From Amorphophallus konjac (lineage: Eukaryota; Streptophyta; Magnoliopsida; Alismatales; Araceae), in the NCBI GenBank assembly GCA_022559845.1, contig CM040118.1:238933224-238997223 (forward strand): a stretch of DNA of 64,000 nucleotides, given 5' to 3'. Shown here piece after piece: positions 33,801 to 44,600 of this stretch. The translations under genes were made by a program, and so were the position numbers. The notes beneath the pieces were generated by a model that was not told the origin of the DNA, did no database searches, and worked only from the letters and a program-made list of their open reading frames with translations. Positions within the stretch are counted from its first letter, which is position 1. Each line of letters begins with the position of its first letter.

Positions 33801-34517
33801 AGAGGAAGACCGAATACCTTGGAAATAGAAGGTGGGTCCACGGGGCTGTCGGAAGTAGACCTTCTTCGAGCCACAATCCACCAAGGCATGATGAGCCTCG
33901 AGCCAATCCATGCCCAAAATCACATCGAAGTCCTGAAGCGGTAACGCGTAGAGTCTAACCGGCAGGTTCCGCCCTTCCACCCACACAGGTACCTTCTCAA
34001 AGCAGTACGGGGTGACCATGAAGTCACCGGTAGGCAACTCTACCGCCAAGTCACAGGACACCTCGGTCACCGGGTCCTCCACGCTCTGAGCGAAAACCTC
34101 CGAGATGAACGAATGAGAAGCACCTGAATCGAACAAAACACGAGCCGCACAACCCAAAATCGAGAGAGTACCTTCCACCAAATGCGATGCCTCAGCCTCC
34201 GCCCTGGTCAGATGAGTCACTCTACCTCGGGATCTCTGCCCACCCATAGTAGCTGACCGTGCCAACTGAGGGAACTGTCCCTGCTGCTGGTACTGCTGCG
34301 GCTGTGCTGACGACTGCTGGGGCCGAAACTGCTGCTGCTGCTGAAACTCGTGCGGCTGGCGCGGTCTCTGCGGACAGTCACGTGCCATGTGCCCTGGCTG
34401 GTCGCACCTGAAGCAAATCACGGGCGCCGAACACGGTCTGCCTGGATGAGAACCACCGCACCTGGGACAGCCATCTCGCGAACCGGTCATCGAAGTCTGA
34501 CGCTGAAAAGCCGCAGG
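30807..34517 (-). pseudogene. Tekay pol: zinc knuckles, protease, RT, RNase H, integrase, chromodomain
   Basis: One minus-strand frame continues from gag and is broken only by TAG at 32847-32849 and 32301-32303. In order it encodes knuckles [13 protein letters not shown] and [14 protein letters not shown], then protease with [11 protein letters not shown], then RT with [13 protein letters not shown] and FVDDIL, then RNase H with [14 protein letters not shown]. Integrase follows with HHCC (CLTCQQ), Asp in TTDFVVGLPR, Asp in VSDRDPRFTSGF and Glu in SERTIQTLED. The C-terminal chromodomain-like part reads EDRREQHLRNKVIPLVKVVW and ASWEREDEMRESYPYLF. The chromodomain is thought to guide insertion to marked chromatin. 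All catalytic residues checked are intact, so the stops are the only visible lesions. Confidence 0.92.
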
Positions 34518-35525
34518 CTACTGAACACTGCCCAACGACTCCTGCCCCGACTCCTTACGATCCTGACGCCTCTTGCTAAAACCAGCTTCCTTAAGCAACT
34601 TCTTAAGCTTCGACTTGAAGGATGAACCTGGCGCCGGAGCCGCAGTCTGTGTCGCCACTGATCCACCTGCTGAGAGCTGGGCGGTACTCTGCTGCTGCAT
34701 CCCTGTCGGCTGGCTGAAATTTGCCTGCACCTGACTAGCACTGCTCGGCCCTCGAACCTTCTGCAAATCTCTCTCCAGCGCCGCTGCTGCCTTACATGCC
34801 GCATCCAAACTGGTCAAACCCGACGCAAGAAGATGATGCCTCAACTCTAGCCTCAGACCACTAACAAACTGATCAGTCTTCACCTCCTCGTCCGCCATGA
34901 TATGAGGAGCATAACGGCCCAACTCGATAAACCTGGCACGGTACTCCATCACCGTCATGTCACCCTGAGTCAGCTCCATGAACTCTTGCAACCTCTGCGA
35001 CCTGACAAAGGACGGACAGAAGGCTCGCTCGAAAGCCGTGACGAACTCCTGCCATGCAATCTGCCGAAGAGGACGAGATCGGAACACTGAACCCCACTCC
35101 GATGTCCACCAAGTACGGGCCGATCCCTGAAGACGATGAGTGGCCAGCGCCACCTGCTCCTCCTCGGGGCACTCCATCGCACTGAAAATCCGCTGCACAT
35201 CATCCAGCCACTCTCTGGCCACCTCAGGATCCGACTGCCCACCAAAAGAAGGAGGCTGATACAGCAAAAACTCCTTCAGCACACGACCGCGACCACCTCG
35301 AGCCTGATCCTCACCAGCTTCGCCACCCTGCTGCTGCTGACCTCCCGGCTGCTGACCTCCCTGCCGCTGCTGAAACACATACTCAAACATGCCTCGGAAG
35401 AAATCGTCCATCCCTGGAGCTCTCGCATCTCTAGATACACCCTCAGAAATCGAAGCCCTGCTCTGCTCCTCTGGACCACCACTAGACTCTCCCTGCTGGG
35501 CACGAGTCCTCCTCCGTGGCGCCAT
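34518..35525 (-). CDS. Tekay gag (capsid), ends at in-frame TAG
   Basis: The frame starts at MAPRRRTRAQQGESSGG (ATG at 35525), just inside the PBS. It has the gag core (YQPPSFGGQSDPEVAREWLD, ALATHRLQGSARTWWTSEWG, FVTAFERAFCPSFVRSQR, YRARFIELGRYAPHIM) and ends at TAG 34518-34520. It is 335 residues. The same frame continues directly into the zinc knuckles and pol, so the TAG truncates an otherwise single gag-pol frame. The longer open frame upstream reaches into the LTR and is not the likely start. Confidence 0.88.
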   Translation of the reverse strand: MAPRRRTRAQQGESSGGPEEQSRASISEGVSRDARAPGMDDFFRGMFEYVFQQRQGGQQPGGQQQQGGEAGEDQARGGRGRVLKEFLLYQPPSFGGQSDPEVAREWLDDVQRIFSAMECPEEEQVALATHRLQGSARTWWTSEWGSVFRSRPLRQIAWQEFVTAFERAFCPSFVRSQRLQEFMELTQGDMTVMEYRARFIELGRYAPHIMADEEVKTDQFVSGLRLELRHHLLASGLTSLDAACKAAAALERDLQKVRGPSSASQVQANFSQPTGMQQQSTAQLSAGGSVATQTAAPAPGSSFKSKLKKLLKEAGFSKRRQDRKESGQESLGSVQ

Positions 35526-35660
35526 AACACACCTGGCATCAAAAGCACCGGAAATCAATAAAACACACGACCCTAAGCCAGTCGCCGACTGTACAGGACA
35601 TTCATGGACCTTATGGACCACTGCAATTCGTTCCAAGTTCCGATATACCTCCACAACCTC

Positions 35661-35672
35661 GCTCTGATACCA
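35661..35672 (-). other. Primer binding site (tRNA-iMet) of the Tekay element
   Basis: Plus-strand GCTCTGATACCA, which is TGGTATCAGAGC on the minus strand, lies two bases from the LTR end at 35675. Confidence 0.95.
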
Positions 35673-35674
35673 GC

Positions 35675-38090
35675 TGTGACGACCCGAGGATCCGAGTACC
35701 GGAAAGGAACCGGCGCGTCTCGAATCTCGGCCCGCCAACCCAGGAGCCCGAAGACTCGGAAGGGTAGAAAGGAGTGGTGTGGGGTATAAGAGAAGCTGCA
35801 ACGTCCACAGAGATAGCACAATAATCAAAAGGAAATGCACATAATAATAAATAATTCAAACTGCTACAAGGTCCACAGTGTCTCATGTCCGAAGAAAGTA
35901 CAGTCAACAGGAAAGAAAGTACAACTACACGGGGCATCCCCCGGCGTACAACAACATGGGGCATCCCCCGGAGTACAACTACGCGGGGCATCCCCCGGCT
36001 CTGGCAGACTGGCAACTAACCCTAGCTAGAAGAACCACGCTGAAACTCGGCCGCGCCTCCCGTCGACCCCGCCTCACCTGAAGAGCAGGGGTGAGCCTCA
36101 TCTCATTGGCCCAGTAGGGATCCCGCGAATCCCCACCTCACACGAAAAACGAGGAAGAAGAAGACAACCCTACCAACCGAGAGTACGGTAGAACCGACAA
36201 GCTAAAGTAAATAAACGGAAAAGTCGCCTACTCTAACGGTACCGTAGTACGGAACCTCGGTCCAACAAAACACGAGTCCACGCCTGCCAGTGAACAGGAG
36301 CACCATCCACAAGAAGAACGACCGGATGCGTCCCCTGACGTCTTACACCGCGTCACAAGTGTCTAGCTACAACGCCCCGGGCGTGAGACTCAGACACGCA
36401 ACAAGTACCACAACAAGGACTAGCTGGGGTCGCACTCGTCAGTGCGTGCCCTAAGCCCCCAACTACGTGTGCACACACAGACCATCTGCTCTAGGTCGGG
36501 TCCTCTAGCTGGTTTTCCCCCCCACCGGACTCTGGTGGCAAAGGCAAGGGGCCCTACGGTAACCAGCCTAAAAACCGCGTCACACTGGGTCTCGCTCTCC
36601 ACCACTCCCAGGTGGGTCCGCACACGCGTGCGCAGAAAGCTACGACTAGTGGACAGGTCACTGGAAGTAAGGACTAATCCACGGAAACCACCGACCAAAC
36701 ACTAGCACGGACTCACGATGATCATACGATAGGCATAGATGCCGGGGACATACATGAGGTCCAACCGTCCCTCAAGTCACGCGGCACCCCTACCGAGGTA
36801 ACTGACTCTCCGGGGAACCCCGGGCGCCCCTGTGGCCCTCACTGGGTGCCCACGGCATCCCTAGGGCCACACGCCACAACCGGGTCCGCAACTCACCCAA
36901 CCGGAGGTCACGCTATCCACAAAACACGGTTCGGGGGAGGGGATGGTCGCGCTAGGTATCCCTAGCGCGACACCGAAGAACGCGCTAGCTAAGGCTAGCG
37001 CGATCTTCCATGTCGCGCCGCCCAAAGCCAGCGCGTTCACACCTGAACGCGCTAGTTTTGGGTAGCGCGATCTGGACATCGCGCTACCTGAACCAGGCGC
37101 GTTCCCCACCGCCTTACTGTTCGTCTTCTCAGACGGACACGCTCGGACGACATGGCGCGTTCATCAAGAACGTGCCCCTGGACTATAGCGCGACAACGGG
37201 CCGAGCCCGGTTCGCGAACTACGGCCGGAAATCACAAAACCACGCCCATTCACCCCCTTTGGTGAAGGGAAAACAATGGGGAATCACCCCATAACACCCT
37301 AGCATGCATCTAGGACCCCCAAATCGATCAAAAACCTCATGAATCGACGGATCCGGCGCTCAAACCCCAACATGGAAATAACCCTCCCGGCATGAATCTA
37401 GCCCCTCTCGGCCTCTCCACGGCCTAGAAATCACGGGGAATGCTAGGAAGAGGGTAAGGATTCGTCCCCCTACCTCAAGGAAGCTCGAAATCCACCGAAC
37501 CACCGCCGAAATCAAAGATGAAGCTTTTACTCCCACGAACGCCCCGCCTCTCGCCGCGAAAAGCACGCCACCGGGACCGCCTTGCCGCCGCCACCGCTGC
37601 CACGCCGTTGCCGGAGTGAGGGGGGCCGCGTCTCGGTCGCCCGGGGGAAGAAGATCGGCCGCGGGGGAGGGGGAGCTCTCACGGTGAAGGAAGGAGGAAG
37701 AAGAAGAAAAGAAAAGGTAAAAAGGAAAAAGAAAAAGAATTGATATATATAGAAAATCCGGAAAATACCAAAAATACCGAAAAATAGAAAAATACACCTC
37801 CTCGACCGTCTCGACGCGCTGATCGCAACGGTACCACTCGCGGGCTGGTGAACGACCTGGTTCACCCGCTACAGGGTTCCGAAGGATTCGCCGAAACCCG
37901 TACGCGGAAATCGGAAAACGCGCACGAAAAAGCCACGGACACACTCCAGGCCTCCGAAACGACTCCGGATCGCGCCGATCCGAACACGAAAGATGTCAGA
38001 AATGAAATTTCGGACACAACAGGGTCAGACACTCTGAAAAACCAGATCCGAGACCCATAACGAAGGATCCGAAAGATCCGGGACATCACA
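35675..38090 (-). mobile_element. 5' LTR of the Tekay element
   Basis: 2416 bp, nearly identical to 28325-30739. Differences are mostly C/T and G/A, plus one single-base indel near 37256. It carries the second copy of the GCGCTAG palindrome array (36946-37195). Confidence 0.95.
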
Positions 38091-39230
38091 GGACCTCTCT
38101 ATTGGATATTCCTTCTAGTGGACTAGGAAATATTGTTTCAAGGCCTCCGTAATTCTCCGCGAGCCTGGGATTCCCACTAGGACGCCGAGTTGGTTGTACC
38201 ATTAAAACCCATTAACTAGAATACACTATCATTATTTTCTGATTCTAGTAATGTAACGGCCTTGTGTTGGACCGTCAGGCACATGTAACGGCCCAATATA
38301 CGACCGTCACATTCATCTGAGGTTGAATTCTTGACTCTGGATTCAGACAAATGTAACGGCCCTATACTAGACCGTCACACAATGTAATGGCCCAGTGAAT
38401 GACCGTCACATGACTTGAGTATCTCAACCCAAGGTTTGACCAAGGGTTAACATTTCAATGTTTCTAGATAACCCTTGATGATCTAGAACCTATCATATTG
38501 CTTAATAGACTTAATATAATGAATGAAAGTTAAGAGAATATACTATTATGCTGCTGATTTATTTCCATAAGCATAGCATAGTCTAAGTCATTCTTGATCT
38601 CATATATTCAAATTGAAGCGTTCATTCATTGATTTTCATTATTTGGAATTGTTATATTCTTGGCCATAATTTACTGTTACATGCGTGGAAGTAGCTTAAT
38701 TTATATCTGAAGATGCGATCGAGCACTGATTGTGTTCAAGGGCTCTATGCTAGTCCCCTCGGTTGATTGCCGGAAACATACTATTTTATAAACCATGGGG
38801 TATGATGCTACTGGCGTCGCATTACACTGGGAGTACTATTTCTATAAATAAGTGAAGATCCACGGCACGACATGACATTCTTGTACATGACATTCTTGCT
38901 TGATATTCCACAAAAATTCATGAAGCACTTGCTCATAAGCATAAGATGCTAAAGTGATGAATATGTGGCTTGCTAGTATATTCTCGATATATTCTTGTTC
39001 ATGAAAGGGCAATATCATGTTCTTGTTATATTCTTGCAAGTTCATTCTTGTTCTCATTCCATCTTATATGATTGTCCTGGTACTTTGGTTTAATCGCGTG
39101 ATCATCGCATTGCATGATTTTGCCTTATTTCTCTAGAGCTAAAATGTGAATTACTTTAATAGTGCCTTCATGTTGATGCGAAGATACCTACTGGGCAAGT
39201 GTTCTCATTACCTATTTCTGATCTTTTTCA

Positions 39231-39293
39231 GGAGATGGAAGTGGTTCGGATTCGGATTCGGATTATTCAAGTAGCGGATCCGAGAGTGATTAA
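39231..39293 (+). other. Short Ser/Asp-rich reading frame in LTR copy 2
   Basis: It is the counterpart of 13460-13522 in the other family-1 LTR. It reads GDGSGSDSDSDYSSGSESD then TAA and directly follows CTTTTTCAG, a good splice-acceptor context. Confidence 0.3.
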
Positions 39294-39576
39294 AGATGAG
39301 CAAAGACTTAGGAAGTCTATAATGTCTAGATTGAGTCAATGTAATTTTCCTATTTCGTGAGTCTAGTAGAATGAAAGATGATGGAAATTGAATTAGTGGT
39401 TATACTTGAGTTAGTAATGAAATAAAGTTGAAGTTTTGAATATATATTGTGCAATTGCATTTGTGTGTGTGATTGTATTACGCTCTGATCGTTCTTGCTT
39501 GCAAGAGGCTTACCATGTCGGCTGTTCGTGCTCCCCGAGCGAGTCTTCCACTGTAATAAAGGCACGGGGCGTGACA

Positions 39577-39691
39577 GGTAACAAATGTACATTAGTGGTG
39601 ACAAATAAGTTGATAGAGGCGACAAATGCGCATGAGGGGTGACAAAAGGCTCTTAACGGTGAAAAAATGCACAAAGGCGACGGCTCACAGG
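39577..39691 (+). repeat. GTGACAAATA minisatellite, right of solo LTR
   Basis: It continues the array interrupted at 26662: GGTGACAAATAAGTTGATAGAG here matches GGTGACAAATAAGTTGGCAGAG before the insertion. It ends where the Tat LTR begins at 39692. Confidence 0.75.
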
Positions 39692-41887
39692 TGTTGACAC
39701 CCATTTTATACTGATAAGTTGAGTTGTTTCTCTTACTCCCATAAATTGATGCCCTAAGTTGTCCATTATCTGTTGGGTTTTTATTTTGTGGCAAGTCCTG
39801 GGCCCATTTTATGGGTAGCTTCCCTCCTTGGTAAAAGCCGTATCAATGCAGGGCTTATTGGATCTTGGCTTTGATTAATTGAACTATTTTATGAAAGACA
39901 AGTGTCCAAGAGCATGAACGGTCCCACATCAGTCGTTCAAGACTGGGGCGGTTGATCCCAGACCGTTCATACATTTTGGTTATTTTCTAAGGATTTTCTT
40001 AATATTCACCGACAGGTTTTTGGTGCGGTCCTATACTGCCCGTTCAAACTAATGAACGGGCGGAAGACAACCGCCCATACCTCAGAGTCCTACGCAAGCT
40101 AACCTCCTCAGACAATTATCCAAATATTTGAATTATCACCGACAAGGTTAAAGCGGCTCGTTTTGGACCGTCCTACGTTGGAGCGGTCGCCAAGGTGCCG
40201 TTCATATCTCAGGGTCCGTCGTCGGCCGTTTCGGTCTGTTCGAGCGATAATTAGGCTAATTATCTGGTTAATTCCATTTCCACCGACAGGTTGAACGGTT
40301 GGACCAGACCCGTTCAATATCTGGCACGGTCTATCGTTAGACCGTTTATCCTTTCGATGGAGGGTTTTTAATAGATTTTTATCCTTTTATGCATGGTTTT
40401 ATCCCCGATTTGTTTTAATGATTTCTCCATGGATAATTAACCATTTTTGATTCCGTTTCGACTGGATGAGAGGTGATGATAATATCTATATTTTATCTTT
40501 TATAATCTCGACCTAAAAATATCTAAAAACCCCAATTTCGAGGCTGGCTTTCTAGGCTCTATAAGTAGACCCTAGTGGCCGGACGTCAAAAGGGGGGGAG
40601 ATTTTGGTCGACAGCGAAGCCCTGCCGCATTTTCGAGTGACCTAGCACCAAGGAGGGAGGCTCTCTACGTCCGCACGAGCCTCCGGTCAAGGGAGTAGCC
40701 CAGTCTTCGCAGTTCTTTCGTTCCGTAGCTTTTGTCGCTTTCCGTCATTGCATGCATCGTTTCTCACCCGCGTACCCCCCCTTTCTCATTATCATGCACA
40801 CAACCACTCCGTTTTTTGTCGCCCTAGGGGTTTAAAACCCCCCAGGTATTCCCCTTTTCATTTTTTTATGCTTAATTCTTCTCGTTTGAATGCATACTAC
40901 GTTATTTAGGTCTAATCTGGGTGTTTCTTCTGTGTCTTCACATTGTTTCGCAGGTCAGCACTTAATCAGCACGAGGCCCATCCCCTCTGGCCGGCCGGAG
41001 AGGGTGGAGGTCGAGCCCTTTTCAACTTGCTGAGTGAAGGTACTGAGCGGCTACCCTCTGGCCGTTCAACGATACGCACGGTGCATCAACGACCGTTCTT
41101 CCGTGGAGCGCGGTCCCTCTAGCACCGTCCATCCCACTGCAGCAGTTCCTCCCGCGTCCCTCGCAGTGTCCTAGGGCGGTCTATCGTAAGACCGCTCAAC
41201 ATAGGGCGATTCTAAGGGAGCCGTTCATTCCTCAGCGCTGCACTAAGGCGAGTGTCTCCCCATTTTCCAAGGTATGGCGTGCCTATCGCGTACGGCATCT
41301 TGGTGGCGATCACGGTACTCTACGTTGTTCCCTGTCTTCTTTTCTTTCTCTCACTCTCGTGGTTTGCCCGTCTCGCGTTGTCTCATGCACTTGACGCACT
41401 TTGATCCTTAGTGAAAGGGAGAGAGGAGAGAAATATATATCTACACCCCTTTTGTGGCGATCACGGTGGGACGCCTAATGCCCATCGTGCTTTTGAGTTG
41501 CTGACCCTTCCTAGTCGTTTTTCACGGTCTTCTGTTTGGAGTGATTTACAGGTTGGATGCGGTCCCTGTCCTCTGGCGTATACACGGTCCGTCCAGAGCC
41601 GCCGACCAACACGCACGGTCGATACACCACCGTTCATCCTCTGCCAATCAGAGCCAGCTACCTCGACCTTTCCTGTCACGGACGGCTCCCTGGACGCCGT
41701 CCATCGGTTTGAGCGGCTTTCATACAGCCGTCCCGCTCCCAGCCATAGGTACGCTGTACTTTTCTGGGTGGCAGATACGCGGCTGTAGCGCGGCGGTTCA
41801 AGTGCGTGAGCGGTTGACCATCGGCCGTCTGTCTGGTATTTCCCTTTCTTTCTTCCCATCAACTACGGCTGGATATTAACCGTCTGT
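39692..41887 (+). mobile_element. Tat-family LTR copy 1, broken by assembly gap
   Basis: It begins TGTTGACACCC and matches 51081-53276 almost base for base (about 98-99% by eye) until it meets the N run. TATAAGTA at 40560-40567 is the probable core promoter. It carries many paired palindromes (see 39914-40345 and 41040-41880). Whether it is solo or belongs to a full element cannot be told because the right flank is missing. Confidence 0.8.
39914..40360 (+). repeat. Palindrome array in Tat LTR (CGGTC...GACCG words)
   Basis: Pairs of units of about 25 bp, such as GAACGGTCCC...GTTCAAG, GCGGTTGATCCCAGACCGTTC and ACGGTCTATCGTTAGACCGT at 40326-40345 (8-bp perfect arms). Further units lie at 41040-41200 and 41560-41880. 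The array is repeated in copy 2 at 51300-51745. Confidence 0.85.
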
Positions 41888-41987
41888 NNNNNNNNNNNNN
41901 NNNNNNNNNNNNNNNNNNNNNNNNNNNNNNNNNNNNNNNNNNNNNNNNNNNNNNNNNNNNNNNNNNNNNNNNNNNNNNNNNNNNNNN
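41888..41987. other. Assembly gap, 100 N
   Basis: Exactly 100 unknown bases, the usual placeholder for a gap of unknown size. Sequence on the left is the Tat LTR; on the right it is the end of a family-2 LTR. True distance and order are not established. Confidence 0.99.
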
Positions 41988-42126
41988 TCAAAGAAAAGGG
42001 AAAATACATCAAATGACTTAAATAAAATTACATAGGACTTAAAATTAAATGACTAAACCATGCCGGATGCAACCGGGGCGAGGAGACGAGCTGTGAACGT
42101 GGGCATGGGAGGTGATATCCCCATCA
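41988..42126 (-). mobile_element. Family-2 LTR end fragment
   Basis: It matches the last 140 bases of the solo LTR at 15655-18397 (GGGAAAATACATCAAATGAC, CAACCGGGGCGAGGAGACGA, terminal CCCCATCA). The rest is in or beyond the gap. Confidence 0.85.
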
Positions 42127-42317
42127 ATATGTCGGCTTACTGACGGAAGTAATGTGAGATAAAGATGAAGCCAGCACCGGCAGATGAAGATGGTAAAGGC
42201 TCCTGAGAAGATAGAGCAGAAGAAGAATCATCTCCACAGATTATGCACCCGACTGAGGTCTTCCCAGACGAAGGCTGATGTCTGAGCTCGTCGCCATTCG
42301 AGTGATGATATTGATAA

Positions 42318-42644
42318 GATGAAATCCCTATCTAGGGACTGATAAAATCCCTGTCTACGGACTGATAAAACCCCTGTCTGCGGACTGATGAAACCCCTGT
42401 CTACGGACTGATGAAATCCCTATCTACGGACTGATGAAACCCCTGTCTACGGACTGATGAAATCCCTGTCTACGGACTGATAAAACCCTATCTGCGGACT
42501 GATGAAATCCCTATCCACGGACTGATGAAACCCCTGTCTACGGACTGATGAAATCCCTATCTACGGACTGATAAAACCCTGTCTGCGGACTGATGAAACC
42601 CCTGTCTACGGACTGATAAAACCCCGACTGCGGACTGATGAAAA
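42318..42644 (+). repeat. Tandem repeat, about 14 units of 22-23 bp
   Basis: The unit is ACTGATGAAACCCCTGTCTACGG with variants GATAAAA, ATCCCTAT and GTCTGC. It is contiguous without spacers, so it is a minisatellite and not a CRISPR-like array. The flanking 42127-42317 shows no coding signal. Confidence 0.95.
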
Positions 42645-44000
42645 TTGCAATCATGATTTCAATACAAGATATTTCATAGATGATAAACCCTTTGGGGTGA
42701 TGATACACTTAAAGAAACCCCAAGTGGGCCTATATGAAGGTGGCGCCGAAAGCCCATGTCGAAGCCCAGATACTGGCGCCGAGAGACCAAATTCGAGCGC
42801 GCCGGGAAGCTTACCTCAAGCGCGCCGTGAAGGTGCCTGCCGAGAAGGAAGAGGAAAAGGGTTATAAAACCCCTCCCTTCGAAGAAAAAAAAAAGAGGAG
42901 GCGGCTGAGAGGAAGTAGGGGGAAGAAGAAGAGAAAGAAGCCAACCCAGATAGAAAAAGGGGATCGAGAGAAAAAGGGGATCGATCGGAAGAAAGAAAAA
43001 GAAAAGATAGAGCAATAGAAAGATAGAGAGGGAGTCCCGTTCGGAGAGCAAGAGCCACCCCCCCTTTCAACCAACAGAAGAGAAGAAGAAGGAAAGCTCT
43101 AGGTGGGCACTGGGGAGGGAGAGGAGTCAATGCTCCACCCTCCCCTCCTCCATGTTTTTTCTTTTATCTGATGTAATATAGTGAGTCCTTTCTCGATTTA
43201 TCAACTGTAGCCGGAGAGTTCCGGCCTTGATTTTTACCTTTCTATCTTGCATTTTTCTTTCATGATCAGCGTAAGATTTTTATGCAATGCAATGAAACAT
43301 CGATATGGCCCGCCTGGGCACTGATTGATCAAGATATCCGATCTCTGTCTCTCTATGTATATGGTCTTTGTCTGAAAGAAATATAGATTAGACTCCTTGG
43401 GTTTCAGAGCCGATCGTATGGGTTTGTTCTTCGAAGAGGGACGAGGATAGGACTCCTACCCCCATCTAATGGGTTATTGAGTTTTGTTCTCTCCTTCCCT
43501 CTCCGATCTCAATGGCTGTTTCCCTATATATATAATCTAAGTTTTCTGACGAGCCCCCTTATGCGGTTTAGGAACCAGAGATATCAGTCTCTTGGTTTCC
43601 TGGACTGTCCAGCTCTCATAAATGATGATCCGATCCCAAGGTCCTCCATTCTAAGTATTGAATGCTTAGGGCCTGAAGTTTCTGCGCTGAGAGTCCCTCC
43701 TTCACCGGTTTTCAATGTCACTGGCTCGTCCGGAGGGGATGGAGGACAGTCATCTCTTGACTCCCCCAAATGGCCTGCAACAGATAGATAAAACCCTCCA
43801 CAGGATCAGGTGATGGTCTGATTTCTTTCATTGATTCCATCGTCCAATTCCCTTGGCACCCTTCTAATAGAAACATCCATGAGTCTCCCCTTTTGCACTC
43901 CTGGCTCGGCATCAATTCGAGCTTGAAATCCCAGAAAACACCCGAACAGAGCATCGTTTATTTCAGCTCTGAAACCCTGAAATCCTTCTGCATTTCATCT
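42645..44000 (+). other. LTR or leader-like region with TATA box, non-coding
   Basis: TATAAAAC at 42863-42870 is preceded by repeated GGCGCCGA/GCGCGCCG words (42755-42850) and followed by a GA-rich leader (42885-43100). A T-rich region with ATGTAATATAGTGAGTCC at about 43168 follows. The arrangement suggests a long LTR of a Tat-type element, but no partner copy is in the window. Short frames here come from the GA/CT bias. Confidence 0.4.
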
Positions 44001-44099
44001 TCTCGGCGTGCGAGTTTCCCCGCCGAGAACCATAAGGCCGAGAGTCCTCCCCCTTCTTTCAGCTAAACGACAAACCAGTCTATTACAGCACTTTCTACG

Positions 44100-44600
44100 T
44101 GAAGCTATGTGCAAGGCTCCCGGCGGCAGACTCCCGGCGCGGCCAGGAGCGCGCCGGGAAGCCCTCTGCCGAGAGCCCCTCTGCCTTCGCAGCCATTCAC
44201 ACCCCTTTTGCCCAAAACCTGATGATGCCCCTCTCGGCGCCCCCCCTTTCCGGCGCGCCCAGGAGCCCGCCGAGAAGCTCCAGGCCGAGAGGCCTTCCTC
44301 CCTCTTTTGGCCGGCCAAACCCCTTGCCGAGAACCCCCCTTGGCCAACCAAATGCTCAGGCCGAGAGCCCCCTTTGTCCATGAAGAGGCCATGCCGAGAG
44401 CCCCTTTGGCCAATCAGAGGATCGCGCCGAGAGGCCCCTTCCTTCTGGATAAACCCCTTGCCGAGAGCCCCTTTGGCCAGCCAAATGCTCCTGGCCGGGA
44501 CCCCTCCTTGGCCAATATCAAAGCCACGCCGAGAGCTCCTTCTTGCCAATCGAAAGCCACGCCGAGATCCCTCCTTCAGTCAATGAAATCCACTCCGAGG
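44100..44600 (+). repeat. Imperfect GCCGAGAGCCCC repeats
   Basis: GCCGAGAGCCCCTTTGGCCA-like units recur every 33-66 bases (about 44165, 44285, 44325, 44355, 44392, 44425, 44460, 44525, 44560), together with GGCGCGCC words. They give rise to long overlapping open frames on both strands, which I do not count as genes. Confidence 0.7.

Larger units (their letters stand above)
28325..38090 (-). mobile_element. Complete Tekay/Del chromovirus, 9766 bp, TSD GGACC
   Basis: Both LTRs, PBS, PPT, gag and pol are present in order on the minus strand. The 5-bp target duplication GGACC lies at 28320-28324 and 38091-38095. It is inserted in the family-1 solo LTR. The two LTRs differ at about 30 positions by eye (about 1.2%), roughly 26 of them transitions. 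With a commonly used plant rate of 1.3e-8 per site per year this would mean about half a million years; the rate is an assumption. Three in-frame TAG codons break gag-pol. Confidence 0.95.
26663..39576 (+). mobile_element. Solo LTR copy 2 (LTR family 1), TSD GGTAA, split by Tekay
   Basis: It starts TGTAGTGCCCCAG and ends GGGGCGTGACA, with GGTAA at 26658-26662 and 39577-39581. Without the nested element and its extra target copy it is about 3143 bp, matching copy 1 along its length, including the palindrome arrays at 26960-27030, 27750-27945 and 38245-38415. Its TATA box is altered (TATAGATA near 27197). It interrupts the GTGACAAATA minisatellite, which resumes at 39577. Confidence 0.9.

Noticed and set aside
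41411..41879. ORFs near the end of the Tat LTR as genes
   Set aside because: Repeated in both LTR copies and overlapping the palindrome arrays; no domain and no codon pattern.
42318..42644. CRISPR-like regular repeat
   Set aside because: Units are contiguous without unique spacers and lie in plant repeat DNA; it is a minisatellite.
42674..43051. Hydrophobic Leu/Phe-rich minus-strand ORF as a membrane protein
   Set aside because: It is the complement of a GA-rich leader; residues follow base composition.
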